A DNA stretch of 64,000 nucleotides from assembly GCF_900104965.1 (NCBI RefSeq), contig NZ_LT629757.1:3472001-3536000 (forward strand), read 5' to 3'. The translations under genes and the position numbers were made by a program. Shown here one piece after another: positions 35,279 to 46,276 of this stretch; positions within the stretch are counted from its first letter, which is position 1, and every line of letters starts with the position of its first letter. The notes beneath the pieces were generated by a model that did no database searches, was not told the DNA's origin, and was given only the letters and a program-made list of their open reading frames with translations. Source of the DNA: Nocardioides scoriae (GTDB taxonomy: Bacteria; Actinomycetota; Actinomycetes; Propionibacteriales; Nocardioidaceae).

Positions 35279-36205
35279 ATGCCCCTCGACCCCCAGCTGG
35301 CCGGCCTGCTCGAGCTCGTCGCTGCCGGCACCCCGACGTACGAGTCCGACCCGGTCACGGCCCGGCGCGGCTTCCGCACCCTGACCGTCGACTTCCGCAA
35401 GCCCGAGGACGTCGTGCCCGTCGCGTCGGTCACCGAGACCGAAGTGGCCGGCGGTGACGGCCCCGTCGCCGCGCGGATCTACCGCCCCGAGGGCGAGGGG
35501 CCCTGGCCGGTCGTGGCGTTCTTCCACGGCGGCGGCTTCGTCATCGGCGACCTCGACACCCACGACAACCTCGCCCGGCGGATCTGCCGCGACGCGGCGG
35601 CGGTGGTGGTGTCGGTCGACTACCGGCTCGCGCCCGAGCACCCCTTCCCGGCCGGCGTCGAGGACGCGGTCGCCGCGGCCCGCGACCTGCAGGGCCGCAC
35701 CGAGGAGCTCGGCGGCGACGGCCGCCTCGCCGTGGCCGGCGACAGCGCCGGCGGCAACCTGGCCGCGGTGGTCAGCCAGCAGGTGCCCGGCATCGCCGTC
35801 CAGCTGCTCGTCTACCCCGCGACCGACGGCCCGGGGGAGTACGAGTCGCGCACCACCAACGGCCAGGGCTACTTCCTGGACCTGCCGACGATGGCGTGGT
35901 TCATGGAGCACTACGCCCCCACCGACGGCGTCGACCCGCGCTTCTCCCCGCTGCGCGCCGCGTCGCTCGCGGGCCAGCCGCCCGCGGTGGTGGTCACCGC
36001 CGAGCTCGACCCGCTCCGCGACGAGGGCGAGGCGTACGCCGCCGCGCTCACCGCCGCGGGCGTCCACGTCGTCTCGCGCCGCTACGACGGCCTCATCCAC
36101 GGGTTCGTCGACATGGGCGCCTTCTCGACGGCCGCCGACGCCGCCACCGCCGAGACCATCGCGCTGTTCGCCGAGGTCCTGGCGGCCGGGCCCGCGGCGG
36201 GCTGA
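35279..36205 (+). CDS. HSL-family alpha/beta hydrolase (esterase/lipase)
   Basis: Carboxylesterase of the hormone-sensitive-lipase family, 308 residues, cytoplasmic (no signal peptide). Oxyanion-hole motif FFHGGGFVIGD at about residues 80-90, nucleophile elbow GDSAGGN near residue 155, and the Asp and His of the triad in ELDPLRDEGEAY and YDGLIHGFVDM. It probably hydrolyses short- to medium-chain esters. No operon partner is evident; the next gene is 183 bases away across a repeat region. Confidence 0.87.
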   Translation: MPLDPQLAGLLELVAAGTPTYESDPVTARRGFRTLTVDFRKPEDVVPVASVTETEVAGGDGPVAARIYRPEGEGPWPVVAFFHGGGFVIGDLDTHDNLARRICRDAAAVVVSVDYRLAPEHPFPAGVEDAVAAARDLQGRTEELGGDGRLAVAGDSAGGNLAAVVSQQVPGIAVQLLVYPATDGPGEYESRTTNGQGYFLDLPTMAWFMEHYAPTDGVDPRFSPLRAASLAGQPPAVVVTAELDPLRDEGEAYAAALTAAGVHVVSRRYDGLIHGFVDMGAFSTAADAATAETIALFAEVLAAGPAAG

Positions 36206-36240
36206 CGGGGGCCTTCGAGGCGGGACTCCGTCCCTCCTCG

Positions 36241-36353
36241 GCCACCGAGGGGCCCGGTCCCGAGGAGGTCGCGCAGCGACCGTCTCGAAGGGCCCCAGCC
36301 ACCGAGGGGTCCCGGTCCCTGAGGTGGTCGCGCAGCGACCGTCTCGAAGGGCC
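36241..36353. repeat. tandem ~55-base intergenic repeat with palindromic core
   Basis: Two near-identical units (36241-36294 and about 36299-36353), each ending in GGTCGCGCAGCGACC followed by GTCTCGAAGGGCC. The first 15 bases are an interrupted palindrome. Degenerate bits of the same sequence (GGCCTTCGAGGCGGGACTCC) precede the first copy from 36211. It resembles a REP/BIME-type dispersed element between two unidirectional genes. Confidence 0.7.
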
Positions 36354-36388
36354 TTGTGCGAGGTCCGGAGAGGAGGGAGGTTGGGACG

Positions 36389-37696
36389 ATGCGATGCCAC
36401 TTCATCCCCGCGTACCTGCTGGACCAGCTCGCCGACACCACCCAGGACGAGCACGTCACGGGCGTCGCGCAGCGCACCCGGGAGATCGACCGGACGCTGC
36501 GCGGGAGGCGCGTGGACCCACCGAGCCAGCCGGTCGCGCGGGCGGTGGCGGCGACGCCGGGGGCCGACTGGGAGATCCACGACGCCCACAACGGCACCGA
36601 GCTGCCGGGTGACCTGGTGCGCACCGCGGGCCAGCCGGAGGTCGGGGACGTCACCGTCGACGAGGCAGCGGTCGGGCTGACCGAGACGCTGGCGCTGTTC
36701 GCCGACTACGGGCGCGACTCCTACGACGGCGCGGGCGCGACCGTGGTGGCCACCGTGCACTACGAGAAGGACTACGACAACGCGTTCTGGGACGGCACCC
36801 AGCTGGTGTTCGGCGACGGGGACGGCAAGGTCTTCGGCCGCTTCACCAAGCCGATCGACGTGCTCGGCCACGAGCTGGCCCACGCCGTCACGCAGTACAC
36901 CGCCAACCTGACCTACCAGGGCCAGTCCGGGGCGCTCAACGAGTCGATGTCGGACGTGTTCGGGGCCTGCACGAAGCAGCGCCACCTCGGCCAGGACGCC
37001 GCCTCGGCCGACTGGCTCGTCGGCGAGGGCATCTTCGTCGAGGGCATCAACGGCAGGGCGCTGCGCTCGATGCTCGAGCCCGGGACGGCGTACGACGACC
37101 CGGCGCTGGGCAAGGACCCCCAGGTCGGCTCGATGGCCGACTACGTCGAGACCACCGACGACAACGGCGGCGTCCACCTCAACTCCGGCATCCCCAACCG
37201 CGCCTTCGTGCTCGCCGCGAGGGCCGTCGGCGGGGAGTCGTGGAGCGGCGCCGGCCGGATCTGGTACGCCGCCCTCACCTCCGGCCTGGCCGCCGACAGC
37301 GACTTCGCCACCTTCGCGGCCGCCACCGTCGCCGCGGCCGGCGAGCACGCCGACGCGGTCCGGGAGGCCTGGACCACGGTCGGCGTCACGCCGGGCGCGA
37401 CCGACGTGCCGGGCACGCCCGCCCCGGCCCCCACCACCACCGTGGGGGTGCGCCGCTCCGGAGGCTTCGCCGGGCTGGTCAAGGAGGGCGAGGTCGACCT
37501 CGACTCCGACGACCCGCGCGCCCCCGAGGTGCGCTCGCTGGTGCAGCGCATCGACTTCACCGCGCTGGCGCCGGTGCCGCCGCAGCCCGACCGCTTCGTC
37601 TACTCCTTCCGCTACGCCACCACCCAGGCCCAGCTGCCCGAGCAGGCCCTCGACGACGACCTGCGGACGCTGGCGCGCATCGTGCTCGACGAGTAG
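36389..37696 (+). CDS. M4 (protealysin-like) metalloprotease fused to emfourin-like inhibitor domain
   Basis: Thermolysin-family zinc protease of 435 residues with a short protealysin-type propeptide: MRCHFIPAYLLDQL at the N-terminus matches the PlN-like motif, and there is no signal peptide. Zinc site HELAHA at residues 161-166 with the third ligand in ALNESMSDVFG; catalytic His in HLNSGIPNRAF. From about residue 350 a separate domain (VGVRRSGGFAGL ... ALDDDLRTLARIVL) resembles emfourin, the protealysin inhibitor that is normally a separate neighbouring gene. ATG 36389 is supported by AGGAGGGAGG. A built-in inhibitor could keep the enzyme latent inside the cell. Confidence 0.82.
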   Translation: MRCHFIPAYLLDQLADTTQDEHVTGVAQRTREIDRTLRGRRVDPPSQPVARAVAATPGADWEIHDAHNGTELPGDLVRTAGQPEVGDVTVDEAAVGLTETLALFADYGRDSYDGAGATVVATVHYEKDYDNAFWDGTQLVFGDGDGKVFGRFTKPIDVLGHELAHAVTQYTANLTYQGQSGALNESMSDVFGACTKQRHLGQDAASADWLVGEGIFVEGINGRALRSMLEPGTAYDDPALGKDPQVGSMADYVETTDDNGGVHLNSGIPNRAFVLAARAVGGESWSGAGRIWYAALTSGLAADSDFATFAAATVAAAGEHADAVREAWTTVGVTPGATDVPGTPAPAPTTTVGVRRSGGFAGLVKEGEVDLDSDDPRAPEVRSLVQRIDFTALAPVPPQPDRFVYSFRYATTQAQLPEQALDDDLRTLARIVLDE

Positions 37697-37790
37697 CCGT
37701 CGCCGCGGCCCCGGTGCGCCGCCACCCACCTGTCACCCGGCGGCGTGATACTGCGCGGGGCGCGGTGCCCGTGGACGTCAGGGGAGCAGG

Positions 37791-40595
37791 ATGCGGACGA
37801 GGTCGGCACGCAGGTCGTGGACGGCGGGAGCGGCGTGCGCCGCCCTCTCGATGACGGTGCTCGGGCTGGCGCCCGGGGCCTCGACCGCGGCCCTGGCCGC
37901 CGACCCGGACCCCGCCCCGGTCGTGACGACGACGGTCGCGGACCCGGCGCCCGACGGCACCGCGGACCCCTCGGCCGGTCCGGCGACCCCGGTCGGCTGG
38001 AGCGTCGCCGAGGACGGCGCCGGCGGTGCCGTCGCCACCTGGCGCAGCGCCGAGCCGATCCCCGTCACCTCGGCCCGCCCCGAGGTCACGCTCGCCGGGC
38101 AGCCGGTCGCCCCCGTGACCCTGGCCGCCGACGGCCGCGGCCTGAGCGTCGCCGTGCCGCCCGGCACCGACCCGGCCGACCTCGCCGTCACGCTCTCGGG
38201 CCAGCCGCTCGACGGGCCGGCCCCCGCCCCGTCGGCCCGCTCGCTCGGCGCGGCCGCCGGTGACGAGGGCCCGCTGTTCGGCTTCGACCCCGGCAGGGCG
38301 GGGTCCTACGCCGTGACGACCAGCGACTACTCGCTGCCCGGCTTCAGCTACCCGGGGTTCCCCGGCCAGCTCGAGATGGCCGGCCACGTCGTCGTGCCGA
38401 GGGCCGACCAGCTCCGGGCCGCGGCGCCCCTGGTGCTGTTCCTGCACGGCCGCCACCAGGCCTGCTGGTCGCCGAAGCGGCCCGACGCCTTCGGCGACGG
38501 CTGGCCCTGCGCCAAGGGCTTCCAGCCCGTGCCCAGCCAGCTCGGCTACGACTACCTGCAGCGCCGCCTGGCCAGCCAGGGCTACCTCACCGTCAGCATC
38601 GCCGCCAACGGCATCAACGCCCAGGACTACGAGGCCTCCGACGGCGGCGCCAAGGCCCGCGCCGCGCTGGTCCGCCGCCACCTCGACCAGTGGGCGGCGT
38701 GGGCCTCCAGCGGGAAGTACGCCGTCGACCTGCAGCGCACCGTCCTGGTCGGCCACAGCCGCGGCGGCGAGGGCGTCGACCTCGCCTCGCAGCAGGTGCC
38801 GCTGTCGGCGCCCTACCGGATCGCCGGCCAGGTGCTGCTCGGCCCCACCGACTTCGCGCGGCGCACCGCGGCGTACGTCCCGACCGTGACCGTGCTGCCC
38901 TACTGCGACGGCGACGTCTCCGACCTCCAGGGCCAGCAGTTCACCGACGCCTCGCGCGGCCTCGCCGACGGCGACACCGCGCTCAAGAGCTCGGTGCTCG
39001 TGATGGGTGCCAACCACAACTTCTTCAACACCGAGTGGACCCCGGGGCTCTCGAAGGCGCCGTCGCAGGACGACTGGTTCGGCGCCCCGAAGGCCGCGTG
39101 CGGCACGGCCACCGCCGCCCGGCTGACCAAGGCCGAGCAGCGCGCGGTCGGCACGGCGTACGTCGCGGGCGCGGTGCAGCTGTTCACCCGGGCGAGCGGC
39201 GCCGCCCCGACCACGCTGCCGATGTTCGACGGCACCCGCGGCCACGTCGCCTCGACCGGGGACGCGGTCGTGCACACCCACGCCGTCGGCGGCGGCCGCA
39301 GCCTGGTGCTGCCCGGCACCACGACGCCGACCACGCCCTCGGGCGGGGCGGGCGCACGGCTGTGCCGGGGGTACGTCGGCGGCTCGTCCGCCACCGCCTG
39401 CGGGGCCCGGACCGACCCCGGCCGGGCTCCCCACTGGGCCCCCGAGGAGCCGCGCGGCCTGCCGACGCAGGACGCCTTCGTGATGTCGTGGACGCAGGCG
39501 GGCGCCCAGGCGGGGATGCAGCTCGACCAGCCGCTCGACCTGTCGCGCGACGCATCGGTCGACCTGCGCGTGGTGGCCGACCCGGCACGCGGCACGGCGC
39601 GGATCGGCGTACGGCTGACCGACGCGAACGGCCGCACCGCCGAGCCGCTGGTCGAGGACTCGGGCCTGGTGGCTCCGCTGCCGGGCAGCGCCGAGGTCGG
39701 CCTGGCCAAGCTGGTCGCCCAGGACGTGCGGGTCTCGCTGCGCGACACCAGCGGGGTGCTCGACCTGACCCGGATCACCCGGGTCGAGCTGGTGGGTCGC
39801 AGCACCCAGGGCCGCGTCTTCGTGCTCGACGTCGCGGGGGTGCCCGCCCAGGGCCTGCCCGCGGTCCCGGCCCGGCGGCTGCCGACCCTCACCCTGGGCT
39901 CCGCCCGGGTCACCGAGGCCGGTGACAGCGGGCGCCACAGCGTCTCGGTGCCGTGGCGGCTGAGCGCCCCGGCGCCGGCCGACGGACGCTTCACCGTGGT
40001 CCAGCAGGACCCCGAGGGAGCCGGGGCACCGCTGCGCGTCGACGTGGCCGCGGGCCAGACGACGGGCTCGGTCGAGGTGCCCTACACCGCCGACGACGTC
40101 TACTCCGGCCCGCCGCGACGCACGTTCCTGCAGGCCTTCGCCGTGCGCAACGTCGGGATCGCCGACGGCGACGGGGCGGCCGTCGTGGTCGACGACGAGC
40201 AGCGGCCCACCCTCACGGTCTCCGCGCCGGCCTCGGTCCGCGAGGGCGACCCGGTCGAGGTGACGGTCACGCTCTCGGCGCCGGTCGGCTACGAGCCCTA
40301 CCTGACCCTCGGCTTCGCCAAGCCCACCAGTGCCCCGCGCGCCACGCTCGGCGACCTGCCCCGCGACTGGGCCAGGCGCCGGCTCGGCGTGGGCGGCACC
40401 CGGGCGAGCTCCCCGCTGTGGGGTCACGGGTGGTCGCTCGGCAGCTCCTTCGGCCCCGGCCGCACCACGGCCCGCTTCACCGTCCCGACCGCCCGCGACT
40501 CCGTGAAGGAGGGGTCGGAGCGGATCCGCCTGCACGTCCGGCTCCCCGAGTGGGGCCAGTTCTCCGACCGCACCGTGCTGCTCCGGGACCGCTGA
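37791..40595 (+). CDS. large secreted alpha/beta hydrolase with Calx-beta-like C-terminus
   Basis: Exported protein of 934 residues. Signal peptide about residues 1-36, then a Pro/Ala-rich region. The hydrolase domain (about 195-480) has LVLFLHGRHQACW and the nucleophile elbow VLVGHSRGGEGVDLA, with a possible acid in PYCDGDVSDLQ and His in GANHNFFNTEW. After residue 690, RLPTLTLGSARVTEAGDSGRH and RPTLTVSAPASVREGDPVEVTVTLS are the paired beta-domains of Calx-beta type. Substrate is unknown; a polymer or ester outside the cell is likely. ATG 37791 follows AGGGGAGCAGG. The gene stands alone. Confidence 0.72.
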   Translation: MRTRSARRSWTAGAACAALSMTVLGLAPGASTAALAADPDPAPVVTTTVADPAPDGTADPSAGPATPVGWSVAEDGAGGAVATWRSAEPIPVTSARPEVTLAGQPVAPVTLAADGRGLSVAVPPGTDPADLAVTLSGQPLDGPAPAPSARSLGAAAGDEGPLFGFDPGRAGSYAVTTSDYSLPGFSYPGFPGQLEMAGHVVVPRADQLRAAAPLVLFLHGRHQACWSPKRPDAFGDGWPCAKGFQPVPSQLGYDYLQRRLASQGYLTVSIAANGINAQDYEASDGGAKARAALVRRHLDQWAAWASSGKYAVDLQRTVLVGHSRGGEGVDLASQQVPLSAPYRIAGQVLLGPTDFARRTAAYVPTVTVLPYCDGDVSDLQGQQFTDASRGLADGDTALKSSVLVMGANHNFFNTEWTPGLSKAPSQDDWFGAPKAACGTATAARLTKAEQRAVGTAYVAGAVQLFTRASGAAPTTLPMFDGTRGHVASTGDAVVHTHAVGGGRSLVLPGTTTPTTPSGGAGARLCRGYVGGSSATACGARTDPGRAPHWAPEEPRGLPTQDAFVMSWTQAGAQAGMQLDQPLDLSRDASVDLRVVADPARGTARIGVRLTDANGRTAEPLVEDSGLVAPLPGSAEVGLAKLVAQDVRVSLRDTSGVLDLTRITRVELVGRSTQGRVFVLDVAGVPAQGLPAVPARRLPTLTLGSARVTEAGDSGRHSVSVPWRLSAPAPADGRFTVVQQDPEGAGAPLRVDVAAGQTTGSVEVPYTADDVYSGPPRRTFLQAFAVRNVGIADGDGAAVVVDDEQRPTLTVSAPASVREGDPVEVTVTLSAPVGYEPYLTLGFAKPTSAPRATLGDLPRDWARRRLGVGGTRASSPLWGHGWSLGSSFGPGRTTARFTVPTARDSVKEGSERIRLHVRLPEWGQFSDRTVLLRDR

Positions 40596-40655
40596 CTCCG
40601 AGGCCCCTGTGGATCCCCGGTTGCCCCGACGGGCGACCGGAGGTGGGGTGGCCGC

Positions 40656-41537
40656 GTGGAGGTCGGTCAGGCGGTCCGGGAGCTCGGGGGACTGGCGTCC
40701 CGGGAGGCGCTGCTGCGCGTCGTCGCGGTGCGCGACCTCGAGCGGGCGGTCGTCAGCGGCGAGGTGGTGCGGATGCGGCGTGGGGTCTACGGTCTGCCCG
40801 GCCTGGACGCCGACCGAGCAGCGGCGATCGCGATTGGCGGGCCCCTGAGCCACCTGTCCGCGGCCCTGGCCCACGGTTGGAAGGTCAGGCTGCCCCCGGA
40901 ACGACCGCAGGTCATGGTGCCGCGAGGCCGCAACGTCGCGCAGTCCCGACGGCGTGGGGTGGGCCTGCGGTGGGGCGCGGTGACGCCGCAGGAGCTGGTG
41001 GCCGGGATCAGGGGCGAGGTGGCCACTGTGCTCGACTGCGCCCGCGACCTGCCCCTCGAGGACGCCCTGGCCGTGGCGGACTCGGCGCTGCGCGCCGGAG
41101 TGCCGCGTGGGGATCTGCTGCGGGCCTGCTCCCGGCTGCCGCGCACGGGGCGGTCGCGAGCCCTCGAGGTGGTCGAGCTCGCGGACGCCCGCGCGGCCAA
41201 CCCCTTCGAGTCGGTCGTGCGGGCCGTGCTGCTGGGCGTGCCCGGCACGTGCTTCGAGCCGCAGCAGTGGATCGGCACGCTGGGCCGGGCCGACCTGCTC
41301 GACCGACGGCTGCGGCTGGCGGTGGAGGCCGACTCGTTCGAGTTCCACGCCGATGCGGCTGCACTGCGTCGCGACACCGAGCGCTACAACGCCTTCGTCG
41401 GCGAGGGCTACCGGGTCGTGCGCTTCGCCTGGGCACACGCGATGTTCGACCAGGACTACGTACGGGCCACCGTCACCGCGGCGGCGCGTGTGCAGGAACG
41501 ATCAGTTCGCTCCTGCGGCACCTGCACCGCCGCCTGA
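40656..41537 (+). CDS. AbiEi-like N-domain plus DUF559/Vsr-like nuclease-fold protein
   Basis: Protein of 293 residues. Residues 1-60 form a winged-helix-like segment of the AbiEi antitoxin type (LGGLASREALL ... RMRRGVYGLPG). The C-terminal part has NPFESVVRAVLL, then LAVEADSFEFHAD and RYNAFVGEGYRVVRFAW, a spacing of acidic residues consistent with DUF559/Vsr-type PD-(D/E)xK folds. No AbiEii toxin gene is adjacent. Start GTG 40656 is the first in frame after GGAGG. Proteins of this type are common as singletons in actinobacteria; a defence or regulatory role is not proven. Confidence 0.62.
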   Translation: MEVGQAVRELGGLASREALLRVVAVRDLERAVVSGEVVRMRRGVYGLPGLDADRAAAIAIGGPLSHLSAALAHGWKVRLPPERPQVMVPRGRNVAQSRRRGVGLRWGAVTPQELVAGIRGEVATVLDCARDLPLEDALAVADSALRAGVPRGDLLRACSRLPRTGRSRALEVVELADARAANPFESVVRAVLLGVPGTCFEPQQWIGTLGRADLLDRRLRLAVEADSFEFHADAAALRRDTERYNAFVGEGYRVVRFAWAHAMFDQDYVRATVTAAARVQERSVRSCGTCTAA

Positions 41538-41578
41538 GCGTGCGGGTCGCCGACCGAGCTGATCGTCGTCCCGCACGC
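41538..41578. terminator. possible bidirectional terminator between convergent genes
   Basis: GCGTGCGGG (41538-41546) and CCCGCACGC (41570-41578) are exact complements with a 23-base loop, between the stop at 41537 and the typA stop at 41607. The long loop makes this less certain than the other terminators. Confidence 0.4.
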
Positions 41579-41606
41579 CCGGGCGTGGCAGGTGTGCCGG
41601 GTGGCC

Positions 41607-43517
<1,911 letters not shown>

Positions 43518-43627
43518 GCGGCTGAACCTTCAAGTCGAGGAGGTCGCTCGACTCGGGACGAGGAGGCGACCCGAGCAGTTTATCGCCCGCGAGGTGGTGC
43601 TCGGGACACGGTGAGGGTGGGGCTCAC

Positions 43628-43633
43628 TACAGT
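43628..43633 (+). promoter_or_regulatory. -10 element TACAGT of the tyrosine phosphatase gene (leaderless)
   Basis: TACAGT is followed by 6 bases and GTG 43640, with no ribosome site between. It supports this GTG start. Confidence 0.5.
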
Positions 43634-43639
43634 GCATGC

Positions 43640-44203
43640 GTGGCCGAGACCCCAGCAGCCGACCGGGCCGACGTCGGCGACCCCTTCCGGGTGCTGTTCG
43701 TGTGCGTCGGCAACGTCTGCCGCTCCCCGCTGGGCGAGCGCCTGGCCGCGGCCCTGCTGCCCTCGTCGTTCGAGGTCTCCAGCGCCGGTGTCGGCGCCCT
43801 GGCCGGCCAGGGCATGGACCCCGACGCCGCGGCCCAGCTGGCGCGGCTCGGCGGGTCCTCCGAGGGGTTCGTCGCCCGCCAGCTCACCCCGGCGATGGTG
43901 CGCGAGGCCGACCTGGTCCTGACCGCGACCACGGCGATCCGCTCCCGGGCGCTGGAGGAAGCGCCGACCGCACTGCGCCGCACCTTCACCCTCCGCGAGC
44001 TCGCCGCCCTGCTCGACGTGGTCGAGGACCCGGGCGCGGGTCCCGCCGCGCTGGTGCGGGCGGCCGCGCAGGAGCGGTCGCGGGCGCAGCTCGAGCGCTA
44101 CGACGTCGTCGACCCCTACCGCCGCGGCAGCGAGGTCCACGCCGAGGCGGCCGCCGAGATCGACGCCGCGGTCCGCCGCGTCGTCGCCGCGCTGGCGCCC
44201 TAG
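43640..44203 (+). CDS. low-molecular-weight protein-tyrosine phosphatase
   Basis: Cytoplasmic phosphatase of 187 residues. The P-loop CX5R(S) is VCVGNVCRSP at about residues 21-30; the general acid lies in DVVDPYRR near residue 155. A 35-residue insertion-rich middle part (LLDVVEDPGAGPAALV) makes it longer than the usual 140-160 residues. Enzymes of this class dephosphorylate BY-kinase tyrosine clusters, so the kinase at 7359-8777 is a plausible partner although it lies 35 kb away. Confidence 0.85.
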   Translation: MAETPAADRADVGDPFRVLFVCVGNVCRSPLGERLAAALLPSSFEVSSAGVGALAGQGMDPDAAAQLARLGGSSEGFVARQLTPAMVREADLVLTATTAIRSRALEEAPTALRRTFTLRELAALLDVVEDPGAGPAALVRAAAQERSRAQLERYDVVDPYRRGSEVHAEAAAEIDAAVRRVVAALAP

Positions 44204-44255
44204 GACCAGGAGCCGGTTTGGCCGGGCGCCAGGCGGCCGTGCGACGCTGGACGGC

Positions 44256-45323
44256 ATGCCCGCTCGACCCCTGCTCCGCCCCGCCTCCCTCCGGGCCGCC
44301 CGCTCCGCCCTGCGGCCCGCGACCCCGCTGCTGCTCCTGCTGCTGGTCCTCACCACCGCCTGCGGCGGCTCCGGCGACGACGCCCCGGCCGCGCCCCGGA
44401 GCAGCGCGTCGGCCTCGCCCGAGGCCACCCGGGAGCTGCGCGCCGGCACCTGCTGGGGCGACCAGCAGCTCCCGCAGGCGCTCGGCGAGGAGGGCTTCAC
44501 CGCCTGGTCCGAGAAGTACGCCGGAGGCGACGCCGACCTCGCCGAGTCGATGCGCGACGACGCGGCCTTAACCGACGAGGTCGACTGCGACCGGGCGCAC
44601 GCCCTCGAGCTGTACGACGTGGTGGAGCTCCCCGCGGCCCTCGACCGCCGCGTCACGTCGTACGCCGACCTGCTCGACCAGGACTCCGCCCTCCACGACC
44701 GGGTCCGCGACCAGGTCAACGACCGCTGCCTGGCCGGCTCGACGTACGGCAGGGCGCAGCGGCGCGCCGGCGACCTCCCGGTCCAGCTCGGCCCCTCCCT
44801 GGCCCCCGACAGCGGCCTGCACCTGGCCTGGGACCCGTTCCCGGCCGACCTGTGGGAGCAGGGCCAGCGCAAGTTCGTGTGCACCTTCGAGCAGGACGAG
44901 CCCGGCACCCTCGCCTTCGCCGACCTGGCGACGCGGCGCACCCCGGTCGGCGCGCGCGTCTGCCTCGACACCCCGGGCCGCAGCGTCGCGTGCCGCCAGC
45001 CCCACCAGGGCGAGGAGATCGGCGAGATGATCCTCAACACCGCGGTCGCGCGGGGCGACGTGCAGGGCGAGCGGGCGGTGCGCACCGGCACCGACGGGAG
45101 GTACGTCGCGCTCAGCGACGCGGAGTACGCCCGCCTCGACCGGGTCTGCCAGACGCTCTACCGGACCGTCTCGACCGGCCGCGAGGACATCGTGGGCCGG
45201 GCCTACCCGGGCGCGGTCGACCAGTGGCCCAACGACCAGGGCGTCTACGTCGCCAGCTGCTTCGCCGTCGACGGCCTGGACCCGCTGCGCAAGGTCCGCG
45301 GCACGGTCTTCGACCGGGGCTGA
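44256..45323 (+). CDS. septum-formation-family lipoprotein
   Basis: Membrane-anchored lipoprotein of 355 residues with lipobox LTTAC at about residues 33-37 after a long hydrophobic signal. The mature part has two cysteine-containing repeats of the Septum_form type (GTCWGDQQL ... VDCDRAHALELYDVV, and VCLDTPGRSVACRQPHQGEEIGEM). A TTA leucine codon occurs at 44568-44570, rare in such GC-rich genes. The function of the family is poorly defined; a role in cell-envelope or division processes is inferred from the family name only. Confidence 0.72.
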   Translation: MPARPLLRPASLRAARSALRPATPLLLLLLVLTTACGGSGDDAPAAPRSSASASPEATRELRAGTCWGDQQLPQALGEEGFTAWSEKYAGGDADLAESMRDDAALTDEVDCDRAHALELYDVVELPAALDRRVTSYADLLDQDSALHDRVRDQVNDRCLAGSTYGRAQRRAGDLPVQLGPSLAPDSGLHLAWDPFPADLWEQGQRKFVCTFEQDEPGTLAFADLATRRTPVGARVCLDTPGRSVACRQPHQGEEIGEMILNTAVARGDVQGERAVRTGTDGRYVALSDAEYARLDRVCQTLYRTVSTGREDIVGRAYPGAVDQWPNDQGVYVASCFAVDGLDPLRKVRGTVFDRG

Positions 45324-45347
45324 CCCACCCGGTGGGCCGCCGGGGGC

Positions 45348-46136
45348 TCAGCCCTCCCGGTGCACCTTGTGCTGCGCCGCCTGCGCGCGGGGGCGCACGA
45401 CGACCTCGTCGATGTCGACGTGGGGCGGCAGCGAGGCCACCCAGCGGACGATCTCGGCGACGTCGCCGGCGGTGAGCGGCTCGGCCACCCCGGCGTAGAT
45501 CGCGTCGCGCTTGGCCTCGTCGCCGGCGAAGCGCACCAGCCCGAACTCGTCGGTGGCGACCATGCCGGGGGCGACCTCGGTGAAGCGCAGCGGCTCGGCG
45601 ACGTGCTCGAGGCGCAGCGTGCGGGTCAGGGCGGCGACGCCGTGCTTGGCGGCGACGTAGCCCGCCCCGCCCTCGTAGGCGACGCGGCCAGCGGTGGAGC
45701 CGATGTTGACGACCAGGCCGCCGCCGTCGGCGCGCAGGGCGGGCAGCAGGGCCTGGGTGACGCGCAGCACCCCGAGCACGTTGACGTCGTACATCCGGGC
45801 CCAGGTGTCGGCGTCGGCCTGCTCCACGGTGGCCGCGTCGAAGGCACCGCCGGCGTTGTTGACCAGCACGTCGAGGGAGCCGTGGGAGTCCGCGACCTGC
45901 CGGCCCAGGGCCTGGACCGCGGCGGTGTCGGTGACGTCGCAGACGATCGCGGTGCCGCCGATCTCGGCGGCGAGCTCCTCGATCCGCTCGGCGCGCCGCG
46001 CGGCGCACACGACGTGGAAGCCGTCGCCGGCCAGGGCGCGCGCGGTGGCGGCGCCGATGCCGCTGCTGGCGCCGGTCACCAGGGCGGTGCGGGTCGTGCC
46101 AGAAGTCGTGCCAGAAGTCGTGGCGGGGGTGCTCAC
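45348..46136 (-). CDS. short-chain dehydrogenase/reductase
   Basis: Classical SDR oxidoreductase of 262 residues, NAD(P)-dependent and cytoplasmic. Cofactor motif TGASSGIG at about residues 20-27, NNAGG near 93, and active site with YVAAK near 158. It resembles YdfG-type 3-hydroxy acid dehydrogenases. The N-terminus is encoded by a 12-base tandem repeat (46093-46104 and 46105-46116), giving [10 protein letters not shown] before the first strand. GGAGGA precedes the GTG start. The substrate is not predictable. Confidence 0.83.
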   Translation of the reverse strand: MSTPATTSGTTSGTTRTALVTGASSGIGAATARALAGDGFHVVCAARRAERIEELAAEIGGTAIVCDVTDTAAVQALGRQVADSHGSLDVLVNNAGGAFDAATVEQADADTWARMYDVNVLGVLRVTQALLPALRADGGGLVVNIGSTAGRVAYEGGAGYVAAKHGVAALTRTLRLEHVAEPLRFTEVAPGMVATDEFGLVRFAGDEAKRDAIYAGVAEPLTAGDVAEIVRWVASLPPHVDIDEVVVRPRAQAAQHKVHREG

Positions 46137-46276
46137 GGAGTCCTCCAGGGGGATCGGCTGCGGACCGGTGGGGTCCGCGCGTCATGATAGGCAGCGCAGC
46201 AGCGAGGTCGGACGGCACACGTCGCGACCACCGGGCCGGACGCGCGCGCACGTGGCCCCGGACGAGAGGGGCAAGG

